Below are positions 43,411-54,290 of a stretch of 64,000 nucleotides of DNA, piece by piece. A program made the position numbers and the translations under genes. This DNA comes from Piromyces finnis. Its lineage: Eukaryota > Neocallimastigomycota > Neocallimastigomycetes > Neocallimastigales > Neocallimastigaceae. Location of the stretch: contig MCFH01000024.1 in the NCBI GenBank assembly GCA_002104945.1, forward strand, positions 496,001-560,000, read 5' to 3'. A model generated the notes under the pieces. That model was not told the DNA's origin, did not search any database, and saw only the letters and a list, made by a program, of their open reading frames with translations. Every line of letters begins with the position of its first letter. The first letter of the stretch is position 1.

Positions 43411-44229
43411 ATGGTTGATACAAAAAAAATTGTTGAAAATATTAAACGTATTTCTAAAACATGTGCTTATAAAATAAAACTTGAAACAGAAGCTCCTACT
43501 ATATTTGACAGTAAATTTGGGGGTCTTCCATATTGGACTGAAGGTAAAGAATATCCAAAAAACTCAAAAGGTAATAATTTATTTTTGTTAGCTCAAATTA
43601 ATTTTGATAAATACAAATTTGATTCACCATTACCTAGTAGCGGAATGTTACAATTCTTTGTTGATTGTAATGATTTGATGGGATTAGATTTTGATGATCA
43701 ATTAAAACAAGATGGTTTTAGAGTAATATATCATGATAAAATCGACTATGAAATTAAAAATGAATCAATTTACGAATTTGGTGTTCCAAAAAACATTCCT
43801 GAAGAATATGAATATTTTCCAATTGAAAAAGAAATGAAAATATCTTTTAATAAAGAAATGGATACCATTCATATAGGTGATAAAGCATTTGATAAATATT
43901 TTACAACTGCATATAATATGAATAATGAAAAATGTATAACAATTAAAGATAATTATTATAAAGTTTTAAGTGATGAAGAATATGATAAATTTGAAGAAGC
44001 ATTTAATTCAGATAGTGCTGGACATAAAATTTTAGGTTATCCATCCTTTACCCAATCAGATCCAAGGGGTATGGAAAAATATTCGGATTATAATATTTTA
44101 TTACTTCAAATAGATTCTGAGGAGAATATTTCATGGGGAGATGCAGGTGTTTGTAATTTCTTCATTAAAGAAAAGGACTTGCTAGAAAAAGATTTCAGCA
44201 AGGTTTTATATAATTGGGATTGTTTCTAA
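43411..44229 (+). CDS. DUF1963 (YwqG-like) protein
   Basis: Intronless 272-aa frame with clear DUF1963/YwqG features. FDSKFGGLPYWTEGKEYPKN is the G-G-P-----WP--- entry motif. FLLAQINFDKYK is the LA-Q-N segment. GMLQFFVDCNDLMGLDFDD is the G-L-FF segment. GHKILGYPSFTQSDPRG matches the H---GYP---Q-D-R motif. The C-terminal LLLQIDSEENISWGDAGVCNF and onward to VLYNWDC matches the LLQIDS-----WGD-G---F-I hallmark. The length matches bacterial YwqG proteins. Its function is not established in any organism I know of. The family is mostly bacterial with scattered protist and fungal members. The lack of introns, next to genes that have up to 14, is consistent with horizontal acquisition. Its codon use is as A/T-rich as the rest of the window, so any transfer is not recent. 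Confidence 0.9.
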   Translation: MVDTKKIVENIKRISKTCAYKIKLETEAPTIFDSKFGGLPYWTEGKEYPKNSKGNNLFLLAQINFDKYKFDSPLPSSGMLQFFVDCNDLMGLDFDDQLKQDGFRVIYHDKIDYEIKNESIYEFGVPKNIPEEYEYFPIEKEMKISFNKEMDTIHIGDKAFDKYFTTAYNMNNEKCITIKDNYYKVLSDEEYDKFEEAFNSDSAGHKILGYPSFTQSDPRGMEKYSDYNILLLQIDSEENISWGDAGVCNFFIKEKDLLEKDFSKVLYNWDCF

Positions 44230-45180
44230 ACATTTTAATAATAATATAGTAATATATTAATTTATTAATTAATTTATTAGTTAATTAATATTCTTTAATT
44301 AGATATAAATAAAAAAATTTAGTTTTTATTAATATTACTCTATTTTTCATTTTATTAATTAATAGAATAGTATGGTTGATAGGGTAGAACATTCATTATT
44401 GTATCTATGAAAATTTCAAACTTTACTTATTTAGCTAGTTAATAACTTAGCATTATCAATACATCAATATTTAATGTTTATAATAAAAAATATTATTTAA
44501 TATTAATTTATCTCAATTAATAAATATATTTTATTTTATAAATATATCTATTGCTGTTCGTTTGTTGAAAAACTTAATTGTTAAAATTATATAATATTAC
44601 TTATAGTGTTACTCTTAATATTGGTTAACTTATTATTAAAGTAAATAATAACTAATAGATATATTTTTAAAGTAGATAACAATCCATGTAATATGTCTCG
44701 ATAAGGAACATTTTTAACACAGAAAACAATTTTAAACCCTATTTGAAAACTATATCTTTTCTTTGTCCATTAGTAAATATTATAAATAATATTTCATTAT
44801 CTGTAATTTCAACAATAAAATAAAAAAATAATAATACTATTAAAGTGTAATAATAAATTGGGAAAACTTTTTAATGCTAATAAAGAATTTTAAATAATTG
44901 ATAGTTTTATTATTTATAGCGTTAACAGTTTTAATTTCCTTTTTTTTTTTTTAGTAAAGTTTCTAAATAAATAATTTCTAATTATTATTTATATTAAAAT
45001 TATTCAATCCAAATTTCAGTGTTACTCTAAACGTATACTACTACAATATCAAATATTAATATTATATTAAAAAAAGATAAAAAAAAAACTCAATATTTAT
45101 AATAAATTTTAATATGGAATAAAAATACTTTTATCAATTTATTTAATTTATAATAAAAATTATAAAATAGCTGTTGAAAA
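44230..45180. other. Intergenic, no gene seen
   Basis: A/T-rich 3' flank of the DUF1963 gene. I see no coding or structural signal. Confidence 0.5.
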
Positions 45181-45189
45181 TAAAATTGA

Positions 45190-45497
45190 TATGGCAGTAT
45201 CAACAGTAACATTCTTAACATTAATAGTGGTAATAATATCATTTCATTTTTAGTAACATTTCACCTATTTTATCATTTTTATACAATCATATTCTAGATA
45301 TATTATTCTGTTTTCGACATAATTTTCAATGCTTTGAATACCCCTGGGCAGCTTTTATTTTTTCAATTATTAGAAAAAATAGTAGTGCAAAAAAAGCTGT
45401 TGTTTCTGAAAATGGAAACATATCACATTAATGTTCAGATGAAATTAATCAATATTCTACTACCTATATATATAATTCTATAGTATTTAAATTGTGA
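45190..45497 (+). pseudogene. Coding-like remnant, unknown
   Basis: A start-like MAVSTVTFLTLIVVIISFHF (from 45191) resembles a signal peptide and runs into a stop. In another frame about 63 codons follow (ISPILSFLYNHILDILFCFR, then FECPWAAF-like sequence reading FEYPWAAFIFSIIRKNSSAK), then a stop and a short continuation (SDEINQYSTTYIYNSIVFKL). The mixed composition, including Trp, Cys and Pro codons, is unlike the flanking noncoding sequence. No splicing scheme I tried joins the parts, so I treat it as a decayed gene. Confidence 0.35.
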
Positions 45498-45548
45498 TTT
45501 TGAATCTTACTTATATATGTAATTGATTGATATGAGATAGGGAAACAT

Positions 45549-45746
45549 TTAATATTTATAATTTTTTTTTATATAAGCCTTTATAGAAGAATCTTTGTTT
45601 TCAATAATTATTTTTTTAATTTTATCACAAATTGATTCTAATTCTATATTTTTATTTGAAACTACAACAATCCTTTTTTCTGTTCTTGCATTAGTAAAAC
45701 CCAATATAAGGATTATAATAAAACAGAAAAAAGAAATAGCTTTCAT
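45549..45746 (-). CDS. Small secreted protein candidate, 65 aa
   Basis: Single frame beginning MKAISFFCFIIILILGFTNA, a textbook signal peptide with a likely cut after Ala20. The mature chain of about 45 residues is Lys/Ile-rich (RTEKRIVVVSNKNIELES) and has one Cys. A (TTA)-rich leader precedes the ATG. Its start resembles that of the secreted protein at 50612 (hydrophobic core, Ala then Arg at the predicted cut), so both may belong to a class of short secreted proteins. The mature part is short and the frame could be a truncated gene. Confidence 0.5.
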   Translation of the reverse strand: MKAISFFCFIIILILGFTNARTEKRIVVVSNKNIELESICDKIKKIIIENKDSSIKAYIKKNYKY

Positions 45747-45883
45747 TGTTATTATTTATTTATTTATATTTATTTATATTTATCCCTTTGTTATTTTTTT
45801 TTTTTTTTTATTTCAATTTAACAAAAATATTTTCAAGAATTAAATAATTCATATATTAATTTTTAAAAATATCTAAGTCCCTA

Positions 45884-46660
45884 TTTTTTTTTTTTTTTTT
45901 TTTTTAACTTCCAAGTGCATTTCTCCCATCGATCAGAGTTAGCTCCAATGGTGGTTCTTAGAGAAACGTTGGCTCATTCCTATTGCTAGGTGGTTGTGAC
46001 CCTCCTGGTCTGTCATACTGTTTCTTCAGCTTCGACGCTCACTTAATCCATGTACATTAGATGCATGTCGTTGTACGATATTTCACAACTACAATGCTAA
46101 GCCTTTTATAGTCAATTTGATCACGTGTCAACCGCCCCCTAATGTTTACACTTAAATTGATTAAGGAATATTATGTGTTTTTGGCATAGCCTAAGTCACC
46201 ACTTATTAAGTTCTAATTTGGAATGTACCATGTACACTAGACCCTCTCAGGCCGGCTAGACGAGTGTTATTATCATAGTAGTAAATTAGAAAGTTCATTT
46301 ATACTTACCTGAATATCATAACCCAACCCATGGCAAACCCATTGGGAAAATCCACAGGCACTGACATCTGCGGGGTCGAACCAGAAGCCTTATGTATGCT
46401 AAGGAAACGCCTTAACAACCAGGATAAAAACTGGAACGACTGGCAAACCCAGTGGGAAAATCCACAGGCACTGACATCTGCGGGGTCGAACCAGAAGCCT
46501 TATGTATGCTAAGGAAACGCCTTAACAACCAGGATAAAAACTGGAACGACTGGCAAACCCAGTGGGAAAATCCACAGGCACTGACATCTGCGGGGTCGAA
46601 CCAGAAGCCTTATGTATGCTAAGGAAACGCCTTTACAACCAGGATAAAAACTGGAACGAA
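45884..46660 (-). mobile_element. SINE-like non-autonomous retroelement with LINE-derived ends
   Basis: A markedly GC-richer island of about 775 bp, oriented on the minus strand. Its 5' end is three tandem 110-bp units (46331-46660), each with tRNA-like A and B boxes. A leader follows that contains TTCAGGTAAGT at about 46312-46303. Then comes a body of unknown origin (46050-46300). A segment at 46001-46040 matches the LINE coding end at 54613-54652 in about 36 of 40 bases. The last 100 bases end in a poly(A) tail, seen as a T-run at about 45884-45905. The leader block at 46303-46320 also matches the LINE leader at 59645-59662 in 16 of 18 bases. I found no convincing target-site duplication. 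It is either a SINE using a LINE-type tail or an internally deleted LINE relative. Confidence 0.72.
46331..46660 (-). repeat. Three tandem 110-bp units with tRNA-like promoter boxes
   Basis: Units start at 46331, 46441 and 46551 and differ by only a few bases. On the minus strand each has GGTTCGACCCC (a B-box match, first copy at 46382-46372). About 27 bases upstream is TGGTTGTTAAGGC (an A-box-like D-arm, 46421-46409). Between them CCTTA-GCATACA-TAAGG forms a five-pair stem with a seven-base loop, like an anticodon arm. The T-stem pairing is imperfect and the loop lacks the usual T33, so this is a degenerate tRNA-like head and not a working tRNA gene. The order and orientation fit an internal Pol III promoter at the 5' end of the element. 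Confidence 0.75.
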
Positions 46661-46669
46661 AAAAAATTT

Positions 46670-48425
46670 GATAAATAATGAAATTAATAAATATAAAATT
46701 ATTATTATACCTGATTTTTAAGTTAACCCTAAAAGTAACTTAAAACAAGTTATAGTTTAATTAAGTACTTTACCAAAATTCTTAAATAAAATTAATCCTA
46801 AACACTGCATATGTTTTGATTATTGAAAGAAAATAATAAACTTTAATTAATCGAGATCAAAATATATAACTTTTGTTAAATTAATTGTTAAATTAAATGT
46901 TTAATAACTTCGTTAGTAAATTACACTTTAAAAGTAAACAAATATAATAATTCATGTTATTATTACTTTAATTAATTGTAAAATAAACAACTTTTTATAT
47001 TCTTTAACTTTTAATTATTTCTTTTATTGTTATTTCTAATTACTTTTATTACTTTTATTGTAAATAGTTATTAATTTTATTGTTTTAATGTAAATAGTTA
47101 TTAATTTTATTGTTTTAATGTAAATAGTTTAAATTCAAAAGAAAATATAAATACATGTAAATATTCTTATTTTAATCATTATTATTATTATTAATAAAGA
47201 AATATTATATAGTTAGATTAATATTTTATAATTTTAATAATCACTTTTATACTTAAATAAATAAAAATTTTAAATATTTAAATATTAGAAAAACAAGTGT
47301 TTCTAATAAAACAATTTAGTGTTTTAACAAAACAATTTTATTAATTTTTATAAAAACGATCTTAAATCTTAATCAATATAACTTATATAGTTATAACAAA
47401 AGATATAATATAATAATCACTTTTTGAAGTAAAATTCAAAATTAAGATTATTATCAAATTATATCAAATTTCATATCCCATTTATATTAATAATATTAAT
47501 ATTTAATATATCAAGTTTAACAATGGATCCTACTTACACAAATTTTTTTTTAAAAATTCTTTTTTTTTTTTTATTCTTATTCTATTATATTGATTGATTA
47601 AAGAAAATATCTATTACTTTTTCTAATTCTTTGGATAAAAGTTTTTATTGATGAATGGTATCATGTTTCTCACATAGCTTGAAAGTTTGATGAAAAAATT
47701 TATTAAAAAAAAAAAAAAAACTATTCTAATATTAATCTATTTATTATAATTAAAGTTTATATGTTAATCTCTTATATAAATAAATAATAATAATAATCAT
47801 AATAAAAATATTATTATAAAATTCTAAATAGCTTTGAAATATATAATTAAGAATACAAAAAAAAAAAAAGTTCTTTATCCTGGTAATGGTTAATCCTAAT
47901 ACAGTACAAAAAACAACTATAATACCAATTAGTTATATAATTAAATGTTTTTATTATTTAAATGATAAATAATAAAGATAAAAAAATATTAATTATACAA
48001 GGGATATATTTAATATATTCCTTTATTAAAAGTATGAAATAAAAAATAATAATAATAACGAAATTTAATATTATAATATTATTATAATATATAATAATAT
48101 AATGGTTATTATCCATAAAAACCATTATAATTCATAATTATTATACATATACCTATTTATTTTTATAATACATTTTTTATCGCTAGCGGCAACCTTAGGT
48201 TCAAAAAACTACAAGTTTTTTATCTATTTATTAAAAATAAAAATTTAAAACACATTTTGATTATTTTATCGTTTGATTGTTTTCCTGGTAAAAATCTGAC
48301 CAGAGCTTTTTTTTGTCTAACTAGAGTTTCTGACTAAATCCTTCAATATATATACTTAAAATATTTTTGTTTTATTAATGAATAAAATTAAATATAGGGT
48401 ATTTCTTTTTCTATTTTACTATAAT
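46670..48425. other. Intergenic region
   Basis: A/T-rich with no credible gene. A 35-bp direct duplication (GTAAATAGTTATTAATTTTATTGTTTTAAT) lies at about 47060-47120. A short degenerate segment at 48273-48337 resembles, in inverted orientation, the hairpin element at 15.72-15.87 kb. Confidence 0.45.
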
Positions 48426-48429
48426 CCTT

Positions 48430-49170
48430 ATATAGGGTTTTATTAATGCAGAAGAACAATTAATGGTTGTTAATCCTTATGAAGAAAAAATATATATATT
48501 ATTATTAATTTGTCACGAAATTAAAAAATAAATTAGTAGATATAAAAATCCGTATAAAGAAAAATTTGAAAGGTTAAAAAAAAATATAATTTAAATTTCA
48601 ATCCTGCCTATTTCCCTTACGATAATAAAGATACAGTAAAATTGAGATGTGAAATGCAATCAACAACTACCCTCTATGTATATCTATCTTCTTTTTTAAT
48701 TGAAAAAGAAGAAGCTATTCCTAGAGTTGAAAATATTAAATTTAAGGAAAATGTTGAATTATATTCAGATAGTAATAAGGAAAATATGCAAAATTTCTAC
48801 TGAAAAAAACAAATAATGTAATTAAAGAGAATAATGAAATTACTAAAAAAAAAAACACTATAACTACTACCAATGTTAGTAATGTTATTACTATACAAAA
48901 TATTGCTACCACTACTAATGTTAGCAGTATTGCTAATAATATTACTATTAATGTTAATAACACAGCTAATACTGATAATACTACAAATAATGTTATTAAT
49001 AATATAATAATTCTATTAATACTGATAATAATACTATTAATTCTACAAATAATGTTATTAATAATATAAATAATTCTATTACTACTGATAATAATACTAT
49101 TAATAATACTATTGTTTCTTCTACTGACAGACAGCATTACTACCAATATTATCAATGATATTATTTAACA
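48430..49170 (+). pseudogene. Decayed Asn/Thr-rich gene, unknown family
   Basis: The plus strand reads FINAEEQLMVVNPYEEKIYI and onward to a stop near 48530. After frame changes comes FNPAYFPYDNKDTVKLRCEM, then LSSFLIEKEEAIPRVENIKF and a stop near 48800. An Asn/Thr/Ile-rich low-complexity stretch (NVSNVITIQNIATTTNVSSI) follows up to about 49170 with more shifts. The mixed composition of the first half is clearly coding-derived, and the breaks show it is dead or badly fragmented. Introns do not explain the stops. The 137-codon minus-strand frame here is only the antisense of the Asn repeats. Confidence 0.6.
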
Positions 49171-50611
49171 AAAATTCTACTATTTCAATCTAATAATAGT
49201 AATGTTTGTTTCATTTGATTCATTTAAAACTTCCAATTCACTTTTTTATGGATTATTATAAATATATTTAATATTCTTGCATTATATTTATTGCATTGAA
49301 TTTGGTCTATTAAAAAAAAGAAAGAAATTGATTTTCTATTTTAAATAAATATTGGAATGAAATAAAGCATTTAAGAAACAATATTTAACTTTTGAATTGA
49401 AATTTAATTAATAGTTAAAATAAATAGATAAATAAATGATTTACACAAACCTATGAATAAATTTATTATTTAATAGTTCGTATAGAAATAAGATTGTGTA
49501 ATAAAATAAAAATAGAAATAAAAATAAATAAATAAAATTGAATTATTAAAAGTAATTTCATAATAAAATTATAAAGAACTGATTTTTCTTTTAAAATAAC
49601 TTTTATTAATTATTAAACAATCCAATTATTAATAACCTTATTAAATAGCATAAAAAAATAAATTTAACAAAAATGTATTATAAAATGTATTGTATTAATA
49701 ATGTATGTAATTAAGATTTTATAAATTATTAATTCAATTATAATAAATAAGTATTAAAAAAATACATATTGTAAGCTTTTTTAAATTTATATATAATATA
49801 TACAGATTAAAGCATTACTAATAATAATTATAAATAATAATTAGTATAAATGATAAATGATGTATACTGTTAGCACCTCTTTTAAAAAAGGTATAAATAT
49901 AAATGCTTATTATTTTGTACCGTTTTTTTAAATCATAGTTCAATATTAATTTTAATTTAAAAGTTGAACCATTAAAATAATTTTTATAATAAAAAAAAAT
50001 AAATTTTATAATTAATAATGATTATAAACCTTAATAAATATTAAATAATTAATTAATAAATAAATGAAACAATACATAAAAGGAAATAAGTTATGGCGTA
50101 AACTTTAATTAATATAAAATAAATTTAATTTACTTTAGGATTATTTTATATTAATTTAAAAGTATTATTTAATTATTTATATTTTTATATTTTTGGGTTT
50201 TTATATTTTTTTTATTTTATTTTATAGTTGAATAGTTTTATTTTTTCTATTTTCTTTATAATTATTGAAAAATAATTATTCTTTCTTTTATACACTTTTT
50301 ATTTTTACAATGATACTTTTTTTTAATTTTCTTTTATTCCCATTAAATAGTATTTATCATTGGTTTAATTAATAAAACGTTTAATTAAAATAAAAAAAAT
50401 GAATTTGTGTCACCTTTTTTATTATTAATATCAAAGTGTATGTCATTTAAATTTAAATTAAAAATAAATTAAGCTTTTAAAATTATTTTTAAAATATAAA
50501 AAAATTAAAAGTTTAAAAATAAAATAAAAAAATTTTTTAAAATAAATAATAATCCATAACAAAAAAAAAAAAAAGAAAAAAAAATACAATAAATAAAACA
50601 TTAAAAAAAAA
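49171..50611. other. Intergenic, upstream of secreted protein gene
   Basis: About 1.4 kb of A/T-rich sequence. The last 130 bases before 50612 are almost pure A/T with A-runs, typical of the leaders in this window. No coding signal. Confidence 0.5.
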
Positions 50612-51103
50612 ATGAAATTATATAACATATTATTATGTGCTATTTTATTATTAACTTTTGTTTCAGCAAGAAAAGTTAAAAAGATTGAAAGTAACGAATA
50701 TTTATTACCAAAAAAGGTTAATGAAGATGGTCAACTTTATATTGTTGATATAAAAACAGCTCACCACCGTTACCATTTAGAAAATTGTAGATACAATTCA
50801 GCCAAAAAAACTATTTATTGTGAATTCGCAAAACAATTAAATAACTACAAATATAGATTAAACATCCCAATTATTTCTGAATCATCTTGTGAATTCAATA
50901 AAGACACCAAAATTGTTGAAGCTAAATTATGGTCTATGTTAAATGATACCAATGTTTATAAATTAAATGATGAATTTAAATCAGAAGGTAGAGTTAAGGT
51001 TCTTACCAATGAATTATACCGTGCTCAACATTTCCAATTAATTACTAATGATGAATGTGTTTTTAAAGCTGAATTTGAAGAAGCTTCTATAACCAGACTC
51101 TGA
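50612..51103 (+). CDS. Secreted protein, 163 aa, unknown family
   Basis: Single-exon frame starting MKLYNILLCAILLLTFVSA, a clear signal peptide with a likely cut before ARKVKK or RKVKK. The mature protein (about 144 aa) has balanced composition and four Cys (in ENCRYNS, IYCEFAK, SSCEFNK and DECVFKA), which could form two disulphides. Sequence such as YIVDIKTAHHRYHLENCRYN suggests a small beta-rich domain. Third-position C is frequent (TTC, ACC, TAC), as in well-expressed genes. Codon use and the AT-only leader support a genuine gene. I do not recognise a family. An extracellular role is inferred only from the signal peptide and the absence of a membrane helix or a C-terminal HDEL-type signal. 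Confidence 0.8.
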   Translation: MKLYNILLCAILLLTFVSARKVKKIESNEYLLPKKVNEDGQLYIVDIKTAHHRYHLENCRYNSAKKTIYCEFAKQLNNYKYRLNIPIISESSCEFNKDTKIVEAKLWSMLNDTNVYKLNDEFKSEGRVKVLTNELYRAQHFQLITNDECVFKAEFEEASITRL

Positions 51104-52628
51104 ATTTATAGTTTAGAGCTTAACGAAATAAAATAGTATATAAAATGAAAAAAAGTAAAGAAATAAAAAACAAAAAAATTATTATAAAAAATAAATTTAA
51201 ATTTATATATATATTTTAACAAATAGAAAAAGAAAATGTTTTTAATCTTATTAGCTTAAAAAATGAATTTTTTGTAAAATTTAATATTTTATTTATTAGA
51301 ATATAAATATTGATCATTTATTATGTTTATTTTTCTATAATAATAACAATAACATATAAATTTATAATAGGTAATAAGATTAATAATGAATAAATAACAT
51401 TTACTTAAATCCAATTATCACTGATTTAAATAAATTTAAAAAAAAAATAAAATAAAAATAAATAATAAATATGATATTTTTCCAAATTTATATCTTTATT
51501 GGTATATTTATTCTTTGTTTAAATTAATATTTATAATTTCTTTCATAATAATTATATTGAATGGTAAAAATATTGTTTTTTCTTATTAGCAATAAAAGTG
51601 TGGTTATGTGTTTGCTAAATTTTAAAATATATACTATTTTTATAAAAGAAATTTTTTATATAATTTTTTTTTTAATGTTAAATACATTTCATAAGTAAAA
51701 AAGAAATTTGATTTTAATACTCCATAAATGTTTTCTTTTTTCTTTTTTTTTTTAGAGAAAAAAAAAACCAAATATAAATGTAAATATCAATGAATGAAAC
51801 GCACATCAATAATGAAATGAATATTAAAAATCTATTTTATAAACTCTGATAGAGACAAACAATGATTGAATGGCACGAAGTGAAATGAACAAAATTATTA
51901 AGGATTATGATTTTTTTTATATAATTATAGTAATTATCTTTGGCAAAGATAAGGGAAGGGGATTTAACTACTATAAAATAAGCATTTCCTATCGATACTT
52001 AGGACACTTTATAAATAATGTTTTAAAATTTATATATATATATTTATTATAATTAATGCACATTATTAAGTGATAGTAGCTTTTATTTTATGAATATTAT
52101 TTAAAAAATAGTAAATGTCTATTTTAATATTATAAGACATTCTAATAAAATAAAACTGTATAAAAATTTCATTTTTGAAATTAGAAAAGGAAAACATTTC
52201 TCCAAAAAAAAAAAAAAAAAAATACAAAAATAATTGTAAAGATTTTTAATATTTTTTAAAGTTTTAAATATGCAATAATAAATTAAATATATATACTATA
52301 TATATTTAATCATCGTTACTTTTTTTTTTTTTTTTCACTATTAAAAACAAAGACTACACAAACAGGTACTAATATATCGATATTAATTTATAATAACATT
52401 AAAATATATTGATTTTAGATTTTATTGAATAAATTAAAAAGAATACATATTTAACATTGCTTTGAAAAATAGTTTTAAAAAATTATATATATATCAATGA
52501 GGATATTTTTATAGACCTTAATGTTAAATTATCTATAAATTCAATATGATTCAAAATAATATACTATATAAAATGAAGAATTTTAAAGTTCTATATGTAT
52601 ATATTTATTTCTCTCTCTCTTTTTTTTT
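51104..52628. other. Intergenic between convergent genes
   Basis: About 1.5 kb of A/T-rich sequence with an A-run near 52205-52221, a T-run near 52320-52335 and a (CT)n tract near 52610-52620. A 60-codon frame at 51870 (MARSEMNKIIKDYDFF) has some coding-like residues but ends quickly in Ile/Tyr-rich sequence, and I do not call it a gene. Confidence 0.45.
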
Positions 52629-53090
52629 TTACTCATTTTCATTTGAAGATTCTATAAATATACCATCTTCTATTGCAGCATCCTTTTCAGCAACGGTTTC
52701 AATGGAATTAATAGCTTTTTCTTTTTTTATTTGTCTATAATAGTCTACAATAGCAATACAATTGTAAATTGAAACAATAATAATCAATAATGAGATTAAG
52801 ATAAAGAAAAATTCCATTTCATTTATCTTTATTATCGTATAAATTGTACTGGTAATGGCATTGGCAATAAGGTAAATTATACAGCTTAAGATGAAATTAG
52901 TATTTTTGACCAGAATACCCCAAATACCTATAGCAGTACAAATAATAGATAGAAAGGTATCTATTATACCATAGATCGTATCACAAAAATAACCGATAAA
53001 GGTTAATGCTAAATCAATAAATAAAAATGTGATAATTCCTTGTTTTATTGTAAAACAGCCAAAGTAAGATGTTGAATGAATAAATCCCAT
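52629..53090 (-). CDS. Small four-helix membrane protein, 153 aa
   Basis: Single-exon frame MGFIHSTSYFGCFTIKQGII and onward. Four hydrophobic segments are visible at about residues 17-35 (ITFLFIDLALTFIGYF), 40-58 (IIDTFLSIICTAIGIWGIL), 62-84 (NFILSCIIYLIANAITSTIY) and 92-112 (FFFILISLLIIIVSIYNCIA). A charged, Glu-rich cytosolic-type tail follows (YYRQIKKEKAINSIETVAEK, ending ESSNENE). The spacing and GC-richer codons support a real gene. The start is preceded by an (AAT)n tract. The overall plan resembles small tetraspan proteins such as LAPTM-like or MARVEL-like families, but no family signature is clear enough to name it. Confidence 0.75.
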   Translation of the reverse strand: MGFIHSTSYFGCFTIKQGIITFLFIDLALTFIGYFCDTIYGIIDTFLSIICTAIGIWGILVKNTNFILSCIIYLIANAITSTIYTIIKINEMEFFFILISLLIIIVSIYNCIAIVDYYRQIKKEKAINSIETVAEKDAAIEDGIFIESSNENE

Positions 53091-53499
53091 TTTTTATTAT
53101 TATTATTATTATTACTATTATTATTATTATTACTATTATTATTATAAGGTTTTGATAAATAAAAAAATTATTTTAAATTTAAATATTCTTATAGCTGATT
53201 TAAAGAAATTTTTATAAAATATCAAATATATCAATTTTATTATAAAAATTATATTAATTATCATTTAATATAATTTATTGTAAAATGAAAATGCAAAATG
53301 AAAAGATTTTAATTTAAAAGATAAAAAAAATTGTAACTTTTTTTTATCATACTTTGTATATGTTGTATGTAATATTATTTTAATGAAATTGAAGCATAAC
53401 CTACTTTTTATTACACAAACACACACACATATATATATTGATCGCTATCAAAAAAAAAAAAAAAAAAAAAAGAAAATTCATTAGAACTTTCTATTTTAA
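53091..53499. other. Intergenic, no gene seen
   Basis: An (ATT)n tract at about 53094-53144, then A/T-rich sequence with a (CA)n(TA)n run near 53416-53437 and an A-run near 53450-53471. No coding signal. Confidence 0.5.
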
Positions 53500-53558
53500 A
53501 AGTAATTAATCAAAATTTTATTAAGGTTAAAAGTTCCACAATGACCATCAAAAATTGA
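53500..53558 (-). mobile_element. Oldest LINE fragment, tail of coding region
   Basis: The minus strand encodes NQFLMVIVELLTLIKF, which matches TPFLTVTAELLTKIMPF near the C-terminus of the intact LINE (DNA at about 54716-54760). The match stops where the poly(A) tail of the next copy begins at 53559, so a later LINE inserted into this one. It is too short to date and its other end is not recognisable. Confidence 0.6.
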
Positions 53559-54290
53559 TTTTTTTTTTTTTTAACGACATCAAATATTTTAAACTTTATT
53601 ATTAATTTAATTAAAATTATAATACATGTTATAAAAAAACAAAATATGTTTAAATAAAAACAAATGAATAAAAATGGGGTATTATGTATTCTAGTCATTT
53701 TAATTAAAGTAAGAAAGCCACTATTATGCTAAAGTATAATAACTGGTTAAAGGGACAAATTCTTATCAAATGGAACACCAAGATAAGTGTAGCAATCAGT
53801 AGTTGGAGTGGATTTACCTACTAAGTAAAATATTGGATTTTTCTTGTTCTGATATTCTACTAATTCAGGACGAATCACCATCGTTGAACATTTCTGGATA
53901 CCAAATTCCATTTCATTATGCAAAGCCCATTCATTAACTCTTTTTAGCATCTTTTTTAAGCATCCTCTTGATGGAGCACAAATAACTATATCATCTGCAA
54001 AAAGTCCACCACAGCATCGAATGCCACCTAAACTGACTCCGAGATCTTCGCTCTCTTTAAAAATATCACTAATAAAAAGATTAAAAAGAATAGGAGAAAG
54101 TGGGCAACCTTGACGGACTCCTTTCTTCGCATCAAAAGATTTCGAAAATTGTCCATCTAATTTAACATTAGCCTTAGTGATGTCAAATATAAATTTTTGA
54201 TGAATTGTAAACTCTTCCCTCTGATTCCTAAACAATCTAATTTATGGAGAGTATTACTGATTGGGACTTTTCTGAGATTTAAAAAGATAT

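Noticed and set aside
46372-46421. Functional tRNA gene in the 110-bp units
   Set aside because: T-stem pairing is imperfect, the anticodon loop lacks T33, and no complete acceptor stem is visible; only the promoter boxes are convincing.
46330-46512. 60-codon plus-strand frame in the 110-bp repeats
   Set aside because: It is open only because the unit is tandemly repeated; the element is oriented on the minus strand.
48742-49155. 137-residue Ile/Val/Leu-rich minus-strand frame
   Set aside because: Antisense of the Asn/Thr repeats in the plus-strand relic; the hydrophobicity is an artefact.
51870-52052. 60-codon plus-strand frame starting MARSEMNKIIKDYDFF
   Set aside because: Only the first dozen residues look coding; the rest is Ile/Tyr/Phe-rich and unsupported.
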